Notes: generated by a model from the sequence alone, not told the origin. A stretch of DNA of 64,000 bases from Punica granatum (GCF_007655135.1 NC_045134.1:25878568-25942567), one strand, 5' to 3'; counted from the stretch's first letter, positions 45,035 through 55,890 are shown. Numbers and translations: made by a program.

Positions 45035-45823
45035 ATGCCGCCCAAGAGAAGGGATCGTGTGGACGATGTTCTTGAGTGTGACAACCTGCGACATCTGGAA
45101 CAGAGGATGGAGCAAATGGATCAAAGGATTAATCGTATGTTGGGGCAGCTAACACAGCAGATGGCTGTACTTATAGGGAACCAGAATCGAGAAAAACCTA
45201 ATCCGAACCTTAACCCTAACCCTAATCTTGAGCAAGAGGAATCTTGCGAGGAGTCAGAGGGAGAGAATGATTCTGTCGAGTATGATTCCTATTATGAAAG
45301 AGACATGAATATATTTATCGAAAAAGGTTCGTCTGACGACGCATTTTTTTTAACGGGAGGCAATGGAGAGCCCGAGTTTGACGAGGATGATGAGGGAGAT
45401 GACAAGGCTTATGACGAGAATTGGAAATTCAACGAATTTGAGGGGACTGATGTGAGTCTCTTTGTTTCTGCAGAGTATGATGAGGACGATAAGGAGGTTG
45501 ATGCGGTCTGGGAGGCCATCGATAAGAGGATGGACTCGCAAAGAAAAGATAGGAGGGAGGCGATGTTGAAGCAGGAAATTGAGAAGTACTATGCCTCGAA
45601 TCAACAGATGAGGACGAGGATGTCAGATGTCTCTATCGAACCAATCACTGTAGCAGAGTGTTTTGAGTCGGTATTTTTTCCAATCATCCGTTCTGAAGTA
45701 TTAGCTGACATCGGTTTCCGGTCAAGTATGGAAGATGTGTATGTTTGTGTGAATAATTTTATCTCTAGACTCATAAGGCGAATTCTCTCCACCCAGGGGA
45801 GAATGATGCGGCAGAAGAGGTGA
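45035..45823 (+). CDS. Chimeric retroelement ORF: Gag N-terminus + PRP6-like + PP2C-like fragments
   Basis: A single uninterrupted 262-codon frame. Residues 1-70 (MPPKRRDRVDDVLE, RHLEQRMEQMDQRINRML) are a plant gypsy Gag N-terminus. Residues about 85-118 (IEKGSSDDAFFL..GEPEF) correspond to the linker before the protease in the second unit. Residues about 119-190 (GDDKAYDENWKFNEFEG, EYDEDDKEVDAVWEAIDKRM, KDRREAMLKQEIEKY) match the N-terminal region of plant PRP6/STA1, a U4/U6.U5 tri-snRNP splicing factor. Residues about 195-243 (ECFESVFFPIIRS..DIGFRSSMEDVYVCV) resemble the N-terminus of a PP2C phosphatase. The last 19 residues are element sequence leading into the polypurine tract. No introns remain, which fits capture through RNA. 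Host-family matches are from memory. The 3' end runs past the LTR2 start at 45804. Confidence 0.75.
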   Translation: MPPKRRDRVDDVLECDNLRHLEQRMEQMDQRINRMLGQLTQQMAVLIGNQNREKPNPNLNPNPNLEQEESCEESEGENDSVEYDSYYERDMNIFIEKGSSDDAFFLTGGNGEPEFDEDDEGDDKAYDENWKFNEFEGTDVSLFVSAEYDEDDKEVDAVWEAIDKRMDSQRKDRREAMLKQEIEKYYASNQQMRTRMSDVSIEPITVAECFESVFFPIIRSEVLADIGFRSSMEDVYVCVNNFISRLIRRILSTQGRMMRQKR

Positions 45824-46262
45824 CAAATTGGTATTTCGATAAAAATAGATTATGATGACCCTGTCTCGAGGAAAACAACCTCCAGGGCAAAACTTACAGC
45901 GTTTGGCTGTGAAAAGACGAGATTTTGGCCAAATTCCATCGTTTAGGGCCTCAAACGGGCATTTTTATGTTATTTGGACATTTTTGCAATTTTAGAAAAA
46001 ATTTATATCTTTCGTGCAATTTAGGCACTTTTAATTCTATTTAAGCATTGTAAAACCCTAGGGTTAAGAGAGTTAATTTCAAATTTATCAATAAAGTTGT
46101 GGAGCTATCGTGCTCTTTCTCCCAATCTCGGATTTGTTTTCGAGTTTGATACTTATTCTTGGTATTCGTAGAATCAACAGATGATAGAAGGTCGTAGTTC
46201 CGGTATTCGTGCGCGAATCAACGGGTCTGCGATAGGTTACTCGCGTGTACGCTGCTGCGTCA
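45804..46262 (+). repeat. LTR 2 of the composite element
   Basis: 459 bp, TGATGCGGCAGAAGAGG to GCTGCGTCA. It is preceded by the polypurine tract CCAGGGGAGAA. Only four bases (GTTA) separate it from LTR3. Confidence 0.88.
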
Positions 46263-46266
46263 GTTA

Positions 46267-46717
46267 TGATGTGACAGAAGAGGTGACAAATTGGTATTTC
46301 GAGAAAAATAGGTTATGATGACCCTATCTCGAGGAAAACAGCCTCCGGAGCAAAACTCACACCATTGGCTGTGAAAAGACGAGATTTTGGCCGAATTGCA
46401 TCGTTTAGGGCCTCAAACAAGCATTTTTATGTTATTTGGGCATTTTTACAATCTTAGGAAAAGTTTATATCTTTTATGCAATTTATGCGCTTTTAATTCT
46501 ATTTAAGCATTGTAAAACCCTAGGGTTAAGAGAGTTAATTTCGAATTTATCAATAAGTGGAGCTACCGTGCTCTTTCTCCCAATCTCGGATTTGTTTTCG
46601 AGTTTGATACTTATTCTTAGTATTCGTAGAATCAACAGATGATAGAAGGTCGTAGTTCCGGTATTCGTGCGCGAATCAACGGGTCTGTGATAGGTTCCTC
46701 ACGTGTACGCTACGTCA
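46267..46717 (+). repeat. LTR 3 of the composite element
   Basis: 451 bp, TGATGTGACAGAAGAGG to CTACGTCA, with small internal deletions. It is followed by GTTGGATCG, where a primer-binding site is expected, but TATCAAAGC and the first Gag codons are missing. Confidence 0.88.
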
Positions 46718-46729
46718 GTTGGATCGTAT

Positions 46730-47635
46730 AATGAAGCAACTAATACAACAGATGGTTACACTTATGGAGAATCAGAATTTGAGAAACCCTAATCCGAATT
46801 CTGACCTTAATTGAGAGGAAACGGAAGAGGAGTCAAAAGGGGGGAATTATTTTGCTGATATTCCACGAAGACAGCAAAGGGGTCCAATTGAGGAAGACAG
46901 GCAGCGATGGGAGACGGGCATTCGGACCGATATTCCTGAATTCCAAGGGGGCTTACAGCCAGAAGAGTTTCTAGATTGGCTCGCGACGGTAGAATAGGTT
47001 TTGGAGTTCAAGGGGGTACTTGAGACTAAGCGGGTACAGCTTGTGGCGACTCGGTTGCGTGGTAGGGCGATGGCTTGATGGCAATAGGTGAAGCGTACCT
47101 GTAGCAGGATGGGTAAACGTAAGATCACGTCGTGGGAGAAGATGAAGAAAAAGAAGAGGGCTGCCTTTCTGCCCTATAACTTTCAGAGGATCATGTACCA
47201 ACGCCTCCAGAACTTGAGGCAGGGCAGTAGGTCGGTGGATGATTACACCAACGAGTTCTACCAGTTGGTTGCTCGTAACGAGCTTCAGGAAACCGAGGAT
47301 CAGCTGGTGGCGAGATATATTGGCGGGCTAAGAGTGTAGTTACAGGACACGATTAATTTGTTCAACCCTGTTAACGTGTTTTCCGCCCATCAGAGGGCCT
47401 TGATAGTTGAAAGACAACAGAAGCGAGTCGGCAGCGGGATGTTCAGTGGAGGTGTCACTGTTGCAGGAACTGGTGGGGTCGTACGGGCTGGTGGTGTTAG
47501 TACTGTCCCAGGGCATCCGTCGAGGCCTGCTAGCATTGGTCCGAGCGATAGTGGAGCGAAGTACTTCAAGTGTGGAGAGCCCGGACACTGACAGTCTGAG
47601 TGCAGAAAGGGAGAAAAGAGAGCGATGTTTATCAA
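46730..47635 (+). pseudogene. Decayed gypsy gag with broken zinc knuckle
   Basis: The frame reads in pieces: DRQRWETGIRTDIPEFQGGL, EEFLDWLATVE, then a stop, [35 protein letters not shown] and INLFNPVNVFSAHQRAL. It ends with a CCHC knuckle, YFKCGEPGH, in which a stop codon interrupts the run before the last Cys. Several in-frame stops show it is no longer functional. The order is that of plant Ty3/gypsy Gag. Confidence 0.8.
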
Positions 47636-48512
47636 AGATGATCAGTTTGATGACGCAATTTATGTAAAGAGAGGTGATGGAGAGGCCGAGTTCGAAGAGG
47701 AGGAGGAGATTGTGACAGGAGATGGGGTGCCCAACCTGGTGGTGAGGAGATCTTGTATGACTCCGAGAGCTGCGGACGAAAACTGGCTGCGTAACAATAT
47801 CTTCCAATCCACCTGCACCATCGGGAATAAAGTCTGTCATTTCATGATAGACTCGGGCAGTTACGAAAATATTGTGTCTGTTAAAGCCGTGCAGAAGTTG
47901 GGCCTGCGAGTTGAGCCACATCCCAAACCGTATAAGCTGGCATGACTGAAGAAATGAGGTGAAGTGAGTGTGTCAAAGCGCGCGCTGGTTACTTTCTCTA
48001 TTGGCTCTCGGTATAGGGACTCTGTGTGGTGTGATGTTGTCATGATGGACGCGTGTCACTTGTTGTTGGGAAGGCCCTGGCAGTTTGACAGGAGTATGAG
48101 CCATGACAGGAGGACCAATAAATACAGCTTCACGCATAAGAGGTTAAAGATTGTACTGGTTCTGAACAGAGACAGGGACACCAACGAGCCCCGACCTGCG
48201 AATCTGGTTTCCGCAGCCAACTTGATGTCCCTTGTTCGGTTTCAGGAGGAGTTGTATGATGCAGAGTTAATGTTTGCTCTCGTAGGTGGGGAGGTTGTAG
48301 AGGAAAGACATATATCTTGTGAGTCCTTACCGATCTTGAAAGAATTTCAGGATGTCTTTCCTGAGAAACTGCCAGATGGTCTACCACCTTTCCGAGACAT
48401 TCAACATCATATCAACTTTCAACTTGAAGCATCCCTTCCGAACATACCACACTACAGGATGAGCCCGGCTGAACATGAAGAGTTGAGGACCGCAAAAGAT
48501 GCTCGGAGAGAC
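47625..48512 (+). pseudogene. Decayed gypsy pol: retropepsin and truncated start of reverse transcriptase
   Basis: After a linker (FIKDDQFDDAIYVKRGDGEA), the aspartic protease core appears as CHFMIDSGSYENIVSVKAVQ (47833-47895) and then LLLGRPWQFDR. A stop and a frame step occur near 47943. The stretch LKEFQDVFPEKLPDGLPP and HYRMSPAEHEELR are the canonical entry to a gypsy RT. The RT then stops matching at about 48500, where host-like sequence begins. No catalytic YVDD, RNase H or integrase remains. Confidence 0.8.
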
Positions 48513-48750
48513 TTCAAAGACATGAATGACCCGAATGTGGTCTCCTACACTACTCTAATATGTTGATACCTTAAGAGAGGGATGCTTGAGGATGGGGTTG
48601 GTGTCTTCCGAGCAATGCCCAAGAAGAATACCGTGTCATGGAATGCGGTAATCGCAGGGTGCAGGCAAATGGGCTGCGACGAGGATGAAGTTAACTTTTC
48701 CGTAGAGGTGATGAGAGAAGGGTGGATCCCTGACAAGTACTTTGACCTCG
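48513..48750 (+). pseudogene. Captured pentatricopeptide-repeat (PPR) fragment in the retroelement
   Basis: The reading frame gives DMNDPNVVSYTTLIC, a stop, then YLKRGMLEDGVGVFRAMPKK and NTVSWNAVIAGCRQMG, followed by VEVMREGWIPD. This is the spacing of PLS-type plant PPR repeats (VVSYTTLI-GY, A-VF-MP-KN-VSWNA-I-G). The stop replaces a glycine codon, a single-base change. The fragment sits where the RT should continue. Confidence 0.75.
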
Positions 48751-48960
48751 AGACTATTCTCCAAGCCAAGATTCAGCCACTAACTGTTGTTCCTGGAAAG
48801 TCATTCATCGGTTTCTTCTACCCTGATGGGATGGATGAAGAGGGTTTCGATTATATAGTGGAGATTGTTGCGGCAGCAATTGAAGAAGCGGAAATAGCTG
48901 CAGGTACCTTGGAATTTGTAATTCCTCAGGCAACAAGTCTGAAGCTCTCTGGACTCCTAG
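48751..48960 (+). other. Unrecognised host-like coding fragment in the retroelement
   Basis: Open frame continuing from the PPR piece: TILQAKIQPLTVVPGKSFIG, FFYPDGMDEEGFDYIVEIVA, then AAIEEAEIAAGTLEF. It is neither PPR nor any gypsy domain I know. The composition suggests a real cytosolic protein segment. It ends in the shared 3' segment (RWRILSTQRRMMRQK) before the polypurine tract. Confidence 0.5.
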
Positions 48961-48999
48961 GGCAAATTCGATGGCGAATTCTCTCCACCCAGAGGAGAA

Positions 49000-49457
49000 T
49001 GATGCGGCAGAAGACCTGGCAAGTCGGTACTTGAAGAAAAATAGGTTCTGACGACCTTATTTCGAATGAAATGGCATATGGAGCAAAACTTACGGCATTT
49101 GGCCATGAAATTTCGATATTTTAGGCGAATTCCATCGTTTAGTGTCTCAAACAGATAATTTTATGTTAAGTATGGTGTTTTTGCAATTTTAGGAGAGTTT
49201 ATTTCTTTGTATGCAATTTAGGTTTTCTTAAATCCTATTTAAATTTTGTGTAAGCCCTAGGGCTGAAAGAGTCGTCTTTTGGATTATTAATAAAAGTTGG
49301 AGCTTTTGTGCTCTTTGCCCAATTCTTGGATTGGATCCAAGTTGGATGTCAATTACCTAGGTATTCGAAAAATCAATAGGGATTGAAGGTTGTAGTTCCG
49401 GTATTCGTGCGCGAATCAACGGGTCTGCGACAGGTTCCTCGCGTATACGCTGCGTCA
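49000..49457 (+). repeat. LTR 4 of the composite element
   Basis: 458 bp, TGATGCGGCAGAAGACC to TGCGTCA. It is clearly more diverged from LTRs 1-3 than those are from each other, yet is followed by CAAAC, the same five bases that precede LTR1. Confidence 0.88.
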
Positions 49458-49519
49458 CAAACCAAGTATGAAAGAAAAAACTGCTTCTCCGTTTGGTCGT
49501 TAGAGAATTAAAGAGAGAC

Positions 49520-50060
49520 TGTTGAGAGTTAAGAATGAGTTAAGTTCACATCGGAAATATAAGAGAAATTTCATAAGTTTATAAGAGATTGGGTATTACA
49601 ACTTATCAACTTGAACTTTTAAGTGGATATGGACCATATCTACATATTTCCAATGAAAATTTTACATGGTATCAGAGTGTGTTATACTTTCGCGCGTCCA
49701 CATGTGTGGACTCATACCACGTCAGGTTTAAGGTTTGTTTGTGAGGGTAGTCGAAAAATGCTCCTGTGTTGGCCCGAGTGTGGCTAGGTCCAATTTGAGA
49801 CAACCCAGAATGCGCCTCATGTTAAATCAGGCCCGAGTGTGGAACTCGTGGTTAGTTTGGTTTGTCCCCCATCTTGAAGACGGGTGTTTAATAGCACGTG
49901 GATGGACCACACCTTACCACGTAAAGGCGAATATTGAGAGTTTACAATGAGCTAAGTCCCCACATTGAAAATATAAGAGGAATTTCATATTTTTATAAAA
50001 GATTGAGTACCATAACCTATTAATTGAAGATTTTGGGTTGGAGAAAGACCAAATTGTCAG
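49520..50060 (+). mobile_element. TRIM-like miniature LTR retrotransposon
   Basis: The left LTR is 49520-49666 (TGTTGAGAGTTAAG to TTTTACA). A primer-binding site TGGTATCAGAGT directly follows at 49667-49678. A short non-coding interior leads to a second, more diverged LTR from about 49932 (TATTGAGAGTTTACAATGAG) whose right end fades near 50060. No coding domain exists, as expected for TRIMs. A solo relative lies in FUL intron 6. Confidence 0.75.
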
Positions 50061-50064
50061 GCGT

Positions 50065-50856
50065 ATCATCTCTTTTTTGAAATAATGAGATATCCTCAAC
50101 TTATTAATCGGAAACGGTTGACACTTGAGCCTTTGACTTTAATATTATTCACCAACAGCTAGTGCTTAATTTCAAGGGTTTTCAAACTCCTGCACTATTT
50201 AAAAAAAAAAAAATCCGTCCACGTGAGTACATAATTGCGCCAGCAATTCGCGGTAGGCTTGTGATATTTGTTTTAACCCATTTGCACTCTTTGAAGCTGG
50301 GAGCGAGCAGGATGAGTTGGAGCAATCCTGAAAGAGACAATTGCATGAGGAAGGGGCTAATGCGTGCACTTGGAGGGAGTTTGAAAGTATAATAAGTGAG
50401 TATTACGCCGTTACGTAATTGCATAAAACTCAATCTATATTCAACTTATGTAATGATGGGGAGAGAAATTGTATAGATTATAACTGCATTCTTTTAGATA
50501 TGTCAATTATTAATTAGTTACGTGATTGTATAATACTCTCTAGTTCTTTTTTTTTTCTTTTTTTGTTCATGAGTGTTACTGAAAAGGCAGTCGTAGTGTT
50601 TTGTAGTGTGTGGGCATCGGGGATGTGTCCAATTCGGCCATTGGGCCCCCAAGAAGTTGGTTAAGCCTGCCCCCCTTCCTACCCTTTAATTAGGGCTTCA
50701 CAGCTGGGTAGCATTCACTGCTTTTGTCCCCTCTGGACCCATCAAAACCTCCCCCCACCCCTAACACACAACGCCGCGCCACATCATTCCTTTACATACA
50801 TATATATATTATATACATGTGTGACCTATAAATGTATGATATATATATGTATATTG
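50065..50856. other. Intergenic spacer
   Basis: No coding sequence or bounded element recognised. Confidence 0.45.
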
Positions 50857-51329
50857 GGTAATTACACTGGTGGTCTAAAAAATTTCACTAATATATCAAG
50901 TTATTCTAAAAGTTTTTTTTGTTACTTGATGGTACAAAATGTTTCAAAAGTGTAACATGATAGTACAAACCGTTATCTCGCCATTGACGTCATTATCTCG
51001 CCATTGACATGGGTGGACCTTTAAGTTAATTAAAGAAATATTTTGTACTATTATATTACATCTGTAAAACATTTTGAACCATTAAGTAACAACTTCAAAA
51101 GAGTTTGAACCATCATGTAACGTTCCATCAACTCCTAAAAACATATCAGAGCCACGTGTCGATCACGTTTCGGCCACGTCAGCTTCACTTGACGGTGTGA
51201 ATGGTGAGATAACGGTTTGTACTATCATGTTATACTTTTGAAACATTTTGTACCATCAAGTAGCAAAAAAAACTTTTTGGACCAACTTAATACATTAATA
51301 AAACTTTTTGGACCACCAGTGTAATTACC
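50857..51329. mobile_element. Mutator-like fold-back MITE
   Basis: Inverted ends GGTAATTACACTGGTGGTC and GACCACCAGTGTAATTACC. Interior inverted blocks include ACAAACCGTTATCTCGCC against GGTGAGATAACGGTTTGTAC. A CATTATCTCGCCATTGAC unit is locally duplicated. Flanks share TATATGTATAT close to each end, a probable target duplication in a TA-rich target. Related to 41831-42246. Confidence 0.8.
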
Positions 51330-53506
51330 TTATATGTATATAGAATGTTGTGAGTTCGAACTAATTAAGATCCATTCAAACTTGATTCAGCTGAACTATC
51401 ACGACAATCCATCGAATAAACGAGACACTGTAAGAACTGCAAGGGCGACCGTAGTTAGGTTCAAGAATATGCAGCATAAATTTCGGAAAGACTGTTATAT
51501 TTTCTCAACGTTATAACATATGTGGATGATCATAAGATAGAACGTGAGTGCTATAATATGATGAAGAAATCCACATATATTTATAAAATTATCGATGTCA
51601 AAACTTTTACATGCAAACAAATGCTTCGAAGATTTTTTATTTCTTTTTTCATCTTGGGTTTTAAAAAAAGAAAAAGCAATGCTTGGAAACGACAGCCGGG
51701 ATCTAATTACTTCAATTCTCATAGATATTTATTGCATCCAACGTTCAAGGTTTTAGATCCGAGTTGAAGATGCATAATGTTATTATTATTTTGGGGCAGC
51801 CCCGCCAACATATAATTATTAATGGAAAATATAAATTTTGTGAAAGATATATATCATCAGCATATAAAGGATAATGTATTTAATAAGTATATATGTTGTG
51901 TACGGAGAGAAATAAAGACGTGCAAATTTCTTGTACTTTGAGGTATGCCGCAATGGAGATTCGTACTTGATTGTTCCTATAGGTATGATTTGGTTTACAT
52001 GATAAACATGCTTCCTCGTTTCTAGAAAACGTGCATGGTTGATCTTATATAACCCTTTTTATGGCTTACCAATAGTCAGTCGACACAACAAATAATTTAA
52101 TCACGTGTATCTAAAAATGCACGAGATCAATCTACTATAGTATAGTTAGGTTAGTTCTAGCTAGTGATGTAGATTATTATAAGTTCATATAGCGTAGTTA
52201 GGCATACTTATATGGGCATATTGATTAGGGGGGAACGTTGAATATGTTAATTAGTAAATGCGAGGAGGGAGTAGGGGCTCCCCATCCCTCCCCCCCCCGG
52301 GGATCTCCGGGATGGGGAAAGTGACGACTTTTAAGGGCATAAATGAAGCCCTAACCTTCTTGTAAGAAAATGACAATGCAATGCCAAGGGCCATATATAA
52401 TAATGTGCGAGAAGGTGGGTGTGGGGCCCCTAACTCATTGGAAGAAAAGTTGGGAATAGTGCCGGTATGTGAAAAGCGATTGAGAAAAGAGGACATGAAA
52501 AGTTTAAATGGTCAGTGAGAATAATCAAATTAAAAGATTACTTTCTAGTTTCTAAGTTGAGAATGAATGATTTGATTTTACTGTATACCTTATTTTGCTC
52601 TCGAGATGATGTGATTTTGGTCTGCTAGCAAGTGATTTTGCTCTCGTAGGGTTTTGATTAATGGGAGAGGGAGGGACCATTAAATGTGATTCGGAGGAGG
52701 TAGTTGGGTAGTAGAAGAAAAGAGACAGCCCTTTTGTGTGCAGGAAGGTGGGTGCCTTTTTTTGGTTGGTTTCCTCTGCATTTGTTATAATGGAGCTTTC
52801 GTTCTATGTTTTATCCTGTAATTATATGCATATGTATCTATATATATATTATCAATATGATAATGTAAGTTAGTGCATTAGGTTTTGTCCGGCTCCCCTC
52901 CCAACCAAAATCTCAGATCATTCCTATCATTAACACAATTCTTTTGAGTTTCTTATCTTGTCACATATGCTTTCCTTTTTATGTTGGTCCAATATATATA
53001 AGTATGTATGCATGCATGTGTATGTATAATTTGAACATTTATTACACTTAAGACATTGCATGTATATATAAATTTTTTTCGGTGGAAATCATTGCATATA
53101 TTTTTTGATTAGTGTAAGTTAAGCTCCAAGTTAGGATTAGCTAGCTATTCTTAAAGTGTCTTAATGTGTGTCCACATACTATATAGCAATCACATGGAAA
53201 CTTATATATAGATTATCATAGATATATACGTATACATATTTTTTTTTTTCGGCCCTCTTTGATCGAACCCTACGTGCGCATTAATGAGTCAGTCCCCTTC
53301 CAATTCATCGTTGGGCCACACGAAGTTCTCTATTATTCAACGACAACGGAAAGGAGACGAGCAGTTATTGTTAGAGTGTTGTTGGAATGGAACAATAATA
53401 TTTGCCCATTTCAAGATCGACTCGTAGAGCCCGGATGCAACATGGCTTTCTGCGGGAAACTTTAGATGTTGCACACCACAACCATGGCCTCTCTTTTGTC
53501 TGCGGC
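51330..53506. other. Intergenic spacer
   Basis: Mostly AT-rich. 52260-52480 is GC-rich with a run of nine or more C residues at 52290. An open frame at 53259-53465 has no recognisable homology. No gene is called. Confidence 0.4.
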
Positions 53507-53516
53507 ACCTAAAGCT

Positions 53517-54680
53517 GGAAAATTACGTCAATGATACAAAATATTTTAAATTGTACGCGAACAGTACAAAATCTTTTTTTATAATAATTTGATACAAAAC
53601 GTATCAAATTGTTTCAATCTAGTACAATCCGTCAATTTCTGTCAACGCCATTAAGAATTTCCGACGTGACACGTGACGTGGCAAGTCTTATGATACGTGA
53701 TTGAAAACTTTTAGCATGATATAATAAATGAGTACAAAACTTTATTAAGATGTAATAAATGGGTACAAAACTTTATTAAGATGTAACGAAATGGTACAAA
53801 AAGTTTTGTATGATGTAATAAATTTATACAAATTGCGGAACAAAGGGCAACTACAACTAATTAAAATAATAAAAGGGGAGATCCGTATTGAATGGTGCTG
53901 CGGGATCTATGCATATCCGACGATAGGAAGACTCGTGTTACGATAATATGGAGTCATATTATCATGAGCGAAAAAAATATCTGGTAGTATGAATTTGCAT
54001 CATAAAATTTTGGTCCCTCTAGATTTCGAGAGAAGTACATAAGTTCGAAATGAAATATTGGAAGAGAAAATAGAAGGAAGATCTTTCATTCCAAAAATTT
54101 CTGACATGGCACGTAACGATCCTGTCAAACATTTTTGGAATGAAAGATCTTCCCTTTATTTTCTCTTCCAATATTTCTTATGCACTTCTCTCGAAATTCA
54201 AAGGGACCAAAATTTATGATGCAAATTCATACTACCAGATATTTTTTCGCTCATGGTAATATGACTCCATATTATCGTAATACGGATTTTCCCATCGTTG
54301 GCAAGCACCATTCAATACGGATCTCTCCTTTTATTATTTTAATTAGGTGTATCAATTTGTTACATCATATAAAACTTTTTGTACCATTTCGTTACATCTT
54401 AATAAAGTTATGTACCAATTTGTTACATCTTAATAAAGTTTTGTACAAATTTGTTACATCTTAATAAGGTTATGTACCTATTTGTTACATCATGCTAAAA
54501 TTTTCAGTTACGTGTCATAAGACTTGCCACGTCAAAAATTACTAACGGCGTCGACGAAAATTGACGAATTGTACTTGATTGAAACAATTTGATACGTTTT
54601 GTATCAAATTTTACAAAAAAAAAAATTGTAACGTCCGCGTTATAAGTTAAAAGGTTTTGTATCATTGAAGTAATTTTTCC
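53517..54680. mobile_element. 1.16-kb near-perfect fold-back element with 10-bp target duplication
   Basis: Two arms of about 560 bp face each other around a loop of about 35 bases centred near 54115. The ends are GGAAAATTAC at the left and GTAATTTTTCC at the right. Flanks are the identical 10-mer ACCTAAAGCT (53507-53516, 54681-54690), the size used by Mutator-like transposases. Arm pairs include AATATTGGAAGAGAAAATA with its complement, TGAATTTGCATCATAAA with TTTATGATGCAAATTCA, and repeated TTACATCTTAATAAAGTT units near the outer part. No transposase frame. Confidence 0.92.
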
Positions 54681-54690
54681 ACCTAAAGCT

Positions 54691-54833
54691 TGACCAAGTT
54701 CTTAAATTCAGAGCATATAGGAATAGGAATATAAACGATAGGATATAAAAGCAAGTCGATCGAGATTTAATGAATCGGAAATCAACAATAATTAAATTGA
54801 CTGGTATATTTTATTTTAACATTTATGACAACG

Positions 54834-54869
<36 letters not shown>

Positions 54870-55890
54870 GAAGGCTGCCACGTGGGGAATATGGTGTGGA
54901 ATAAGCCAAAACTCAAAGTGCTAAAATGTCATAATTATATTGGCAGATATTATTATATCATTATTTGCAAATCATGGTAAAACTAGTAAAATATTTTTTT
55001 GACAAGTAATAAAATATTTAGTTATATTCAGACTAATGATTCAAATTATTAGTAATAATCATAGGGAATTGTACTTACAGTTTTCGATATGTTCGACAAG
55101 AATTACTTATAGAAAAAAGAAGAAGAAAGTTCTACTTGTAATTAAGATTGATGGATTTATCTAACCAGAAAAAAAATCGAAAAATTTGGACAAAAATTAT
55201 CAATGATTTGTAACAAATAGCATTGAAGTTGTCAATAATATATGCACTCGTATTTTCAATTATTCTGATTAATTTTGTCTGTTCTGACTTGAGCCTGGCC
55301 AAATAAATATATACATTTTATTTTCTGGGTCATTTATTTATATATTTAGTGGCAAAGGTTCAAAATTTCAAATATTGACTTGTCAGTCATCCCCCAATAG
55401 TTGGACCCACCACCAGGGGACAGCTATAGGCAAGCCCCACTTTTTTTCATGAGATATGTTTCTCTCAATTAATTATCAAATTTTTTTCATTTTTAGCAGA
55501 ATTTGTCTTAATTTAAGTGCCATTTTTTTATTATATGCAAAGTACGTCCAGAGCATATCGCGTTACACCAAAAAAAAAAAAAGAAGCGATGTATAATTTT
55601 TATGCAATGTTTTTATCTATGGGAGCTTTTATAATTGTGATTACAAAATTAACCCACCGTGGTTTTTCATTTATTCGAGTTTCTTTTGAATATAATAATT
55701 AATGTCCTCTATTTTTGTTTTCTTTCAATTTCTGGAAAACAATCATGGAAGGGAAATTGAGAATGACTCTGATATCTATAAACAATAAAGATAGCTTTAG
55801 AGTCAGCAGTGGCGGCTACGGACAAAATTTAAAGGCAAATTTTTTTTTCCTTTATAATTCACCGAAAAAAGATTTTTTTAGAAAAGTACA
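54691..55890. other. AT-rich spacer
   Basis: A TA microsatellite at about 54844-54870; otherwise no feature recognised. Confidence 0.45.

Larger units (their letters stand above)
44539..49457 (+). mobile_element. Composite gypsy-type LTR retroelement with four LTRs
   Basis: Four direct LTR copies were found: 44539-44997, 45804-46262, 46267-46717 and 49000-49457, each starting TGATG and ending CA. The outermost LTRs are flanked by the same 5 bases, CAAAC (44534-44538 and 49458-49462). Two internal regions follow LTR1 and LTR3. A primer-binding site TGGTATCAAAGC follows LTR1. Polypurine tracts (AGGGGAGAA, AGAGGAGAA) precede LTR2 and LTR4. Gag, retropepsin and the start of RT are recognisable, but no RNase H or integrase is present. 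Both interiors carry host-like coding fragments and converge on the same 3' segment ending before the polypurine tract. It must depend on an autonomous relative. Confidence 0.85.

Noticed and set aside
47340..47921. 193-codon minus-strand frame
   Set aside because: It is antisense to the decayed gag/protease region, which has clear domain matches on the plus strand.
53259..53465. 68-codon frame with GPHEVLYYSTTTERRRAVIV
   Set aside because: No family recognised, no introns or partners, and short; could be chance or a decayed fragment, so not called a gene.
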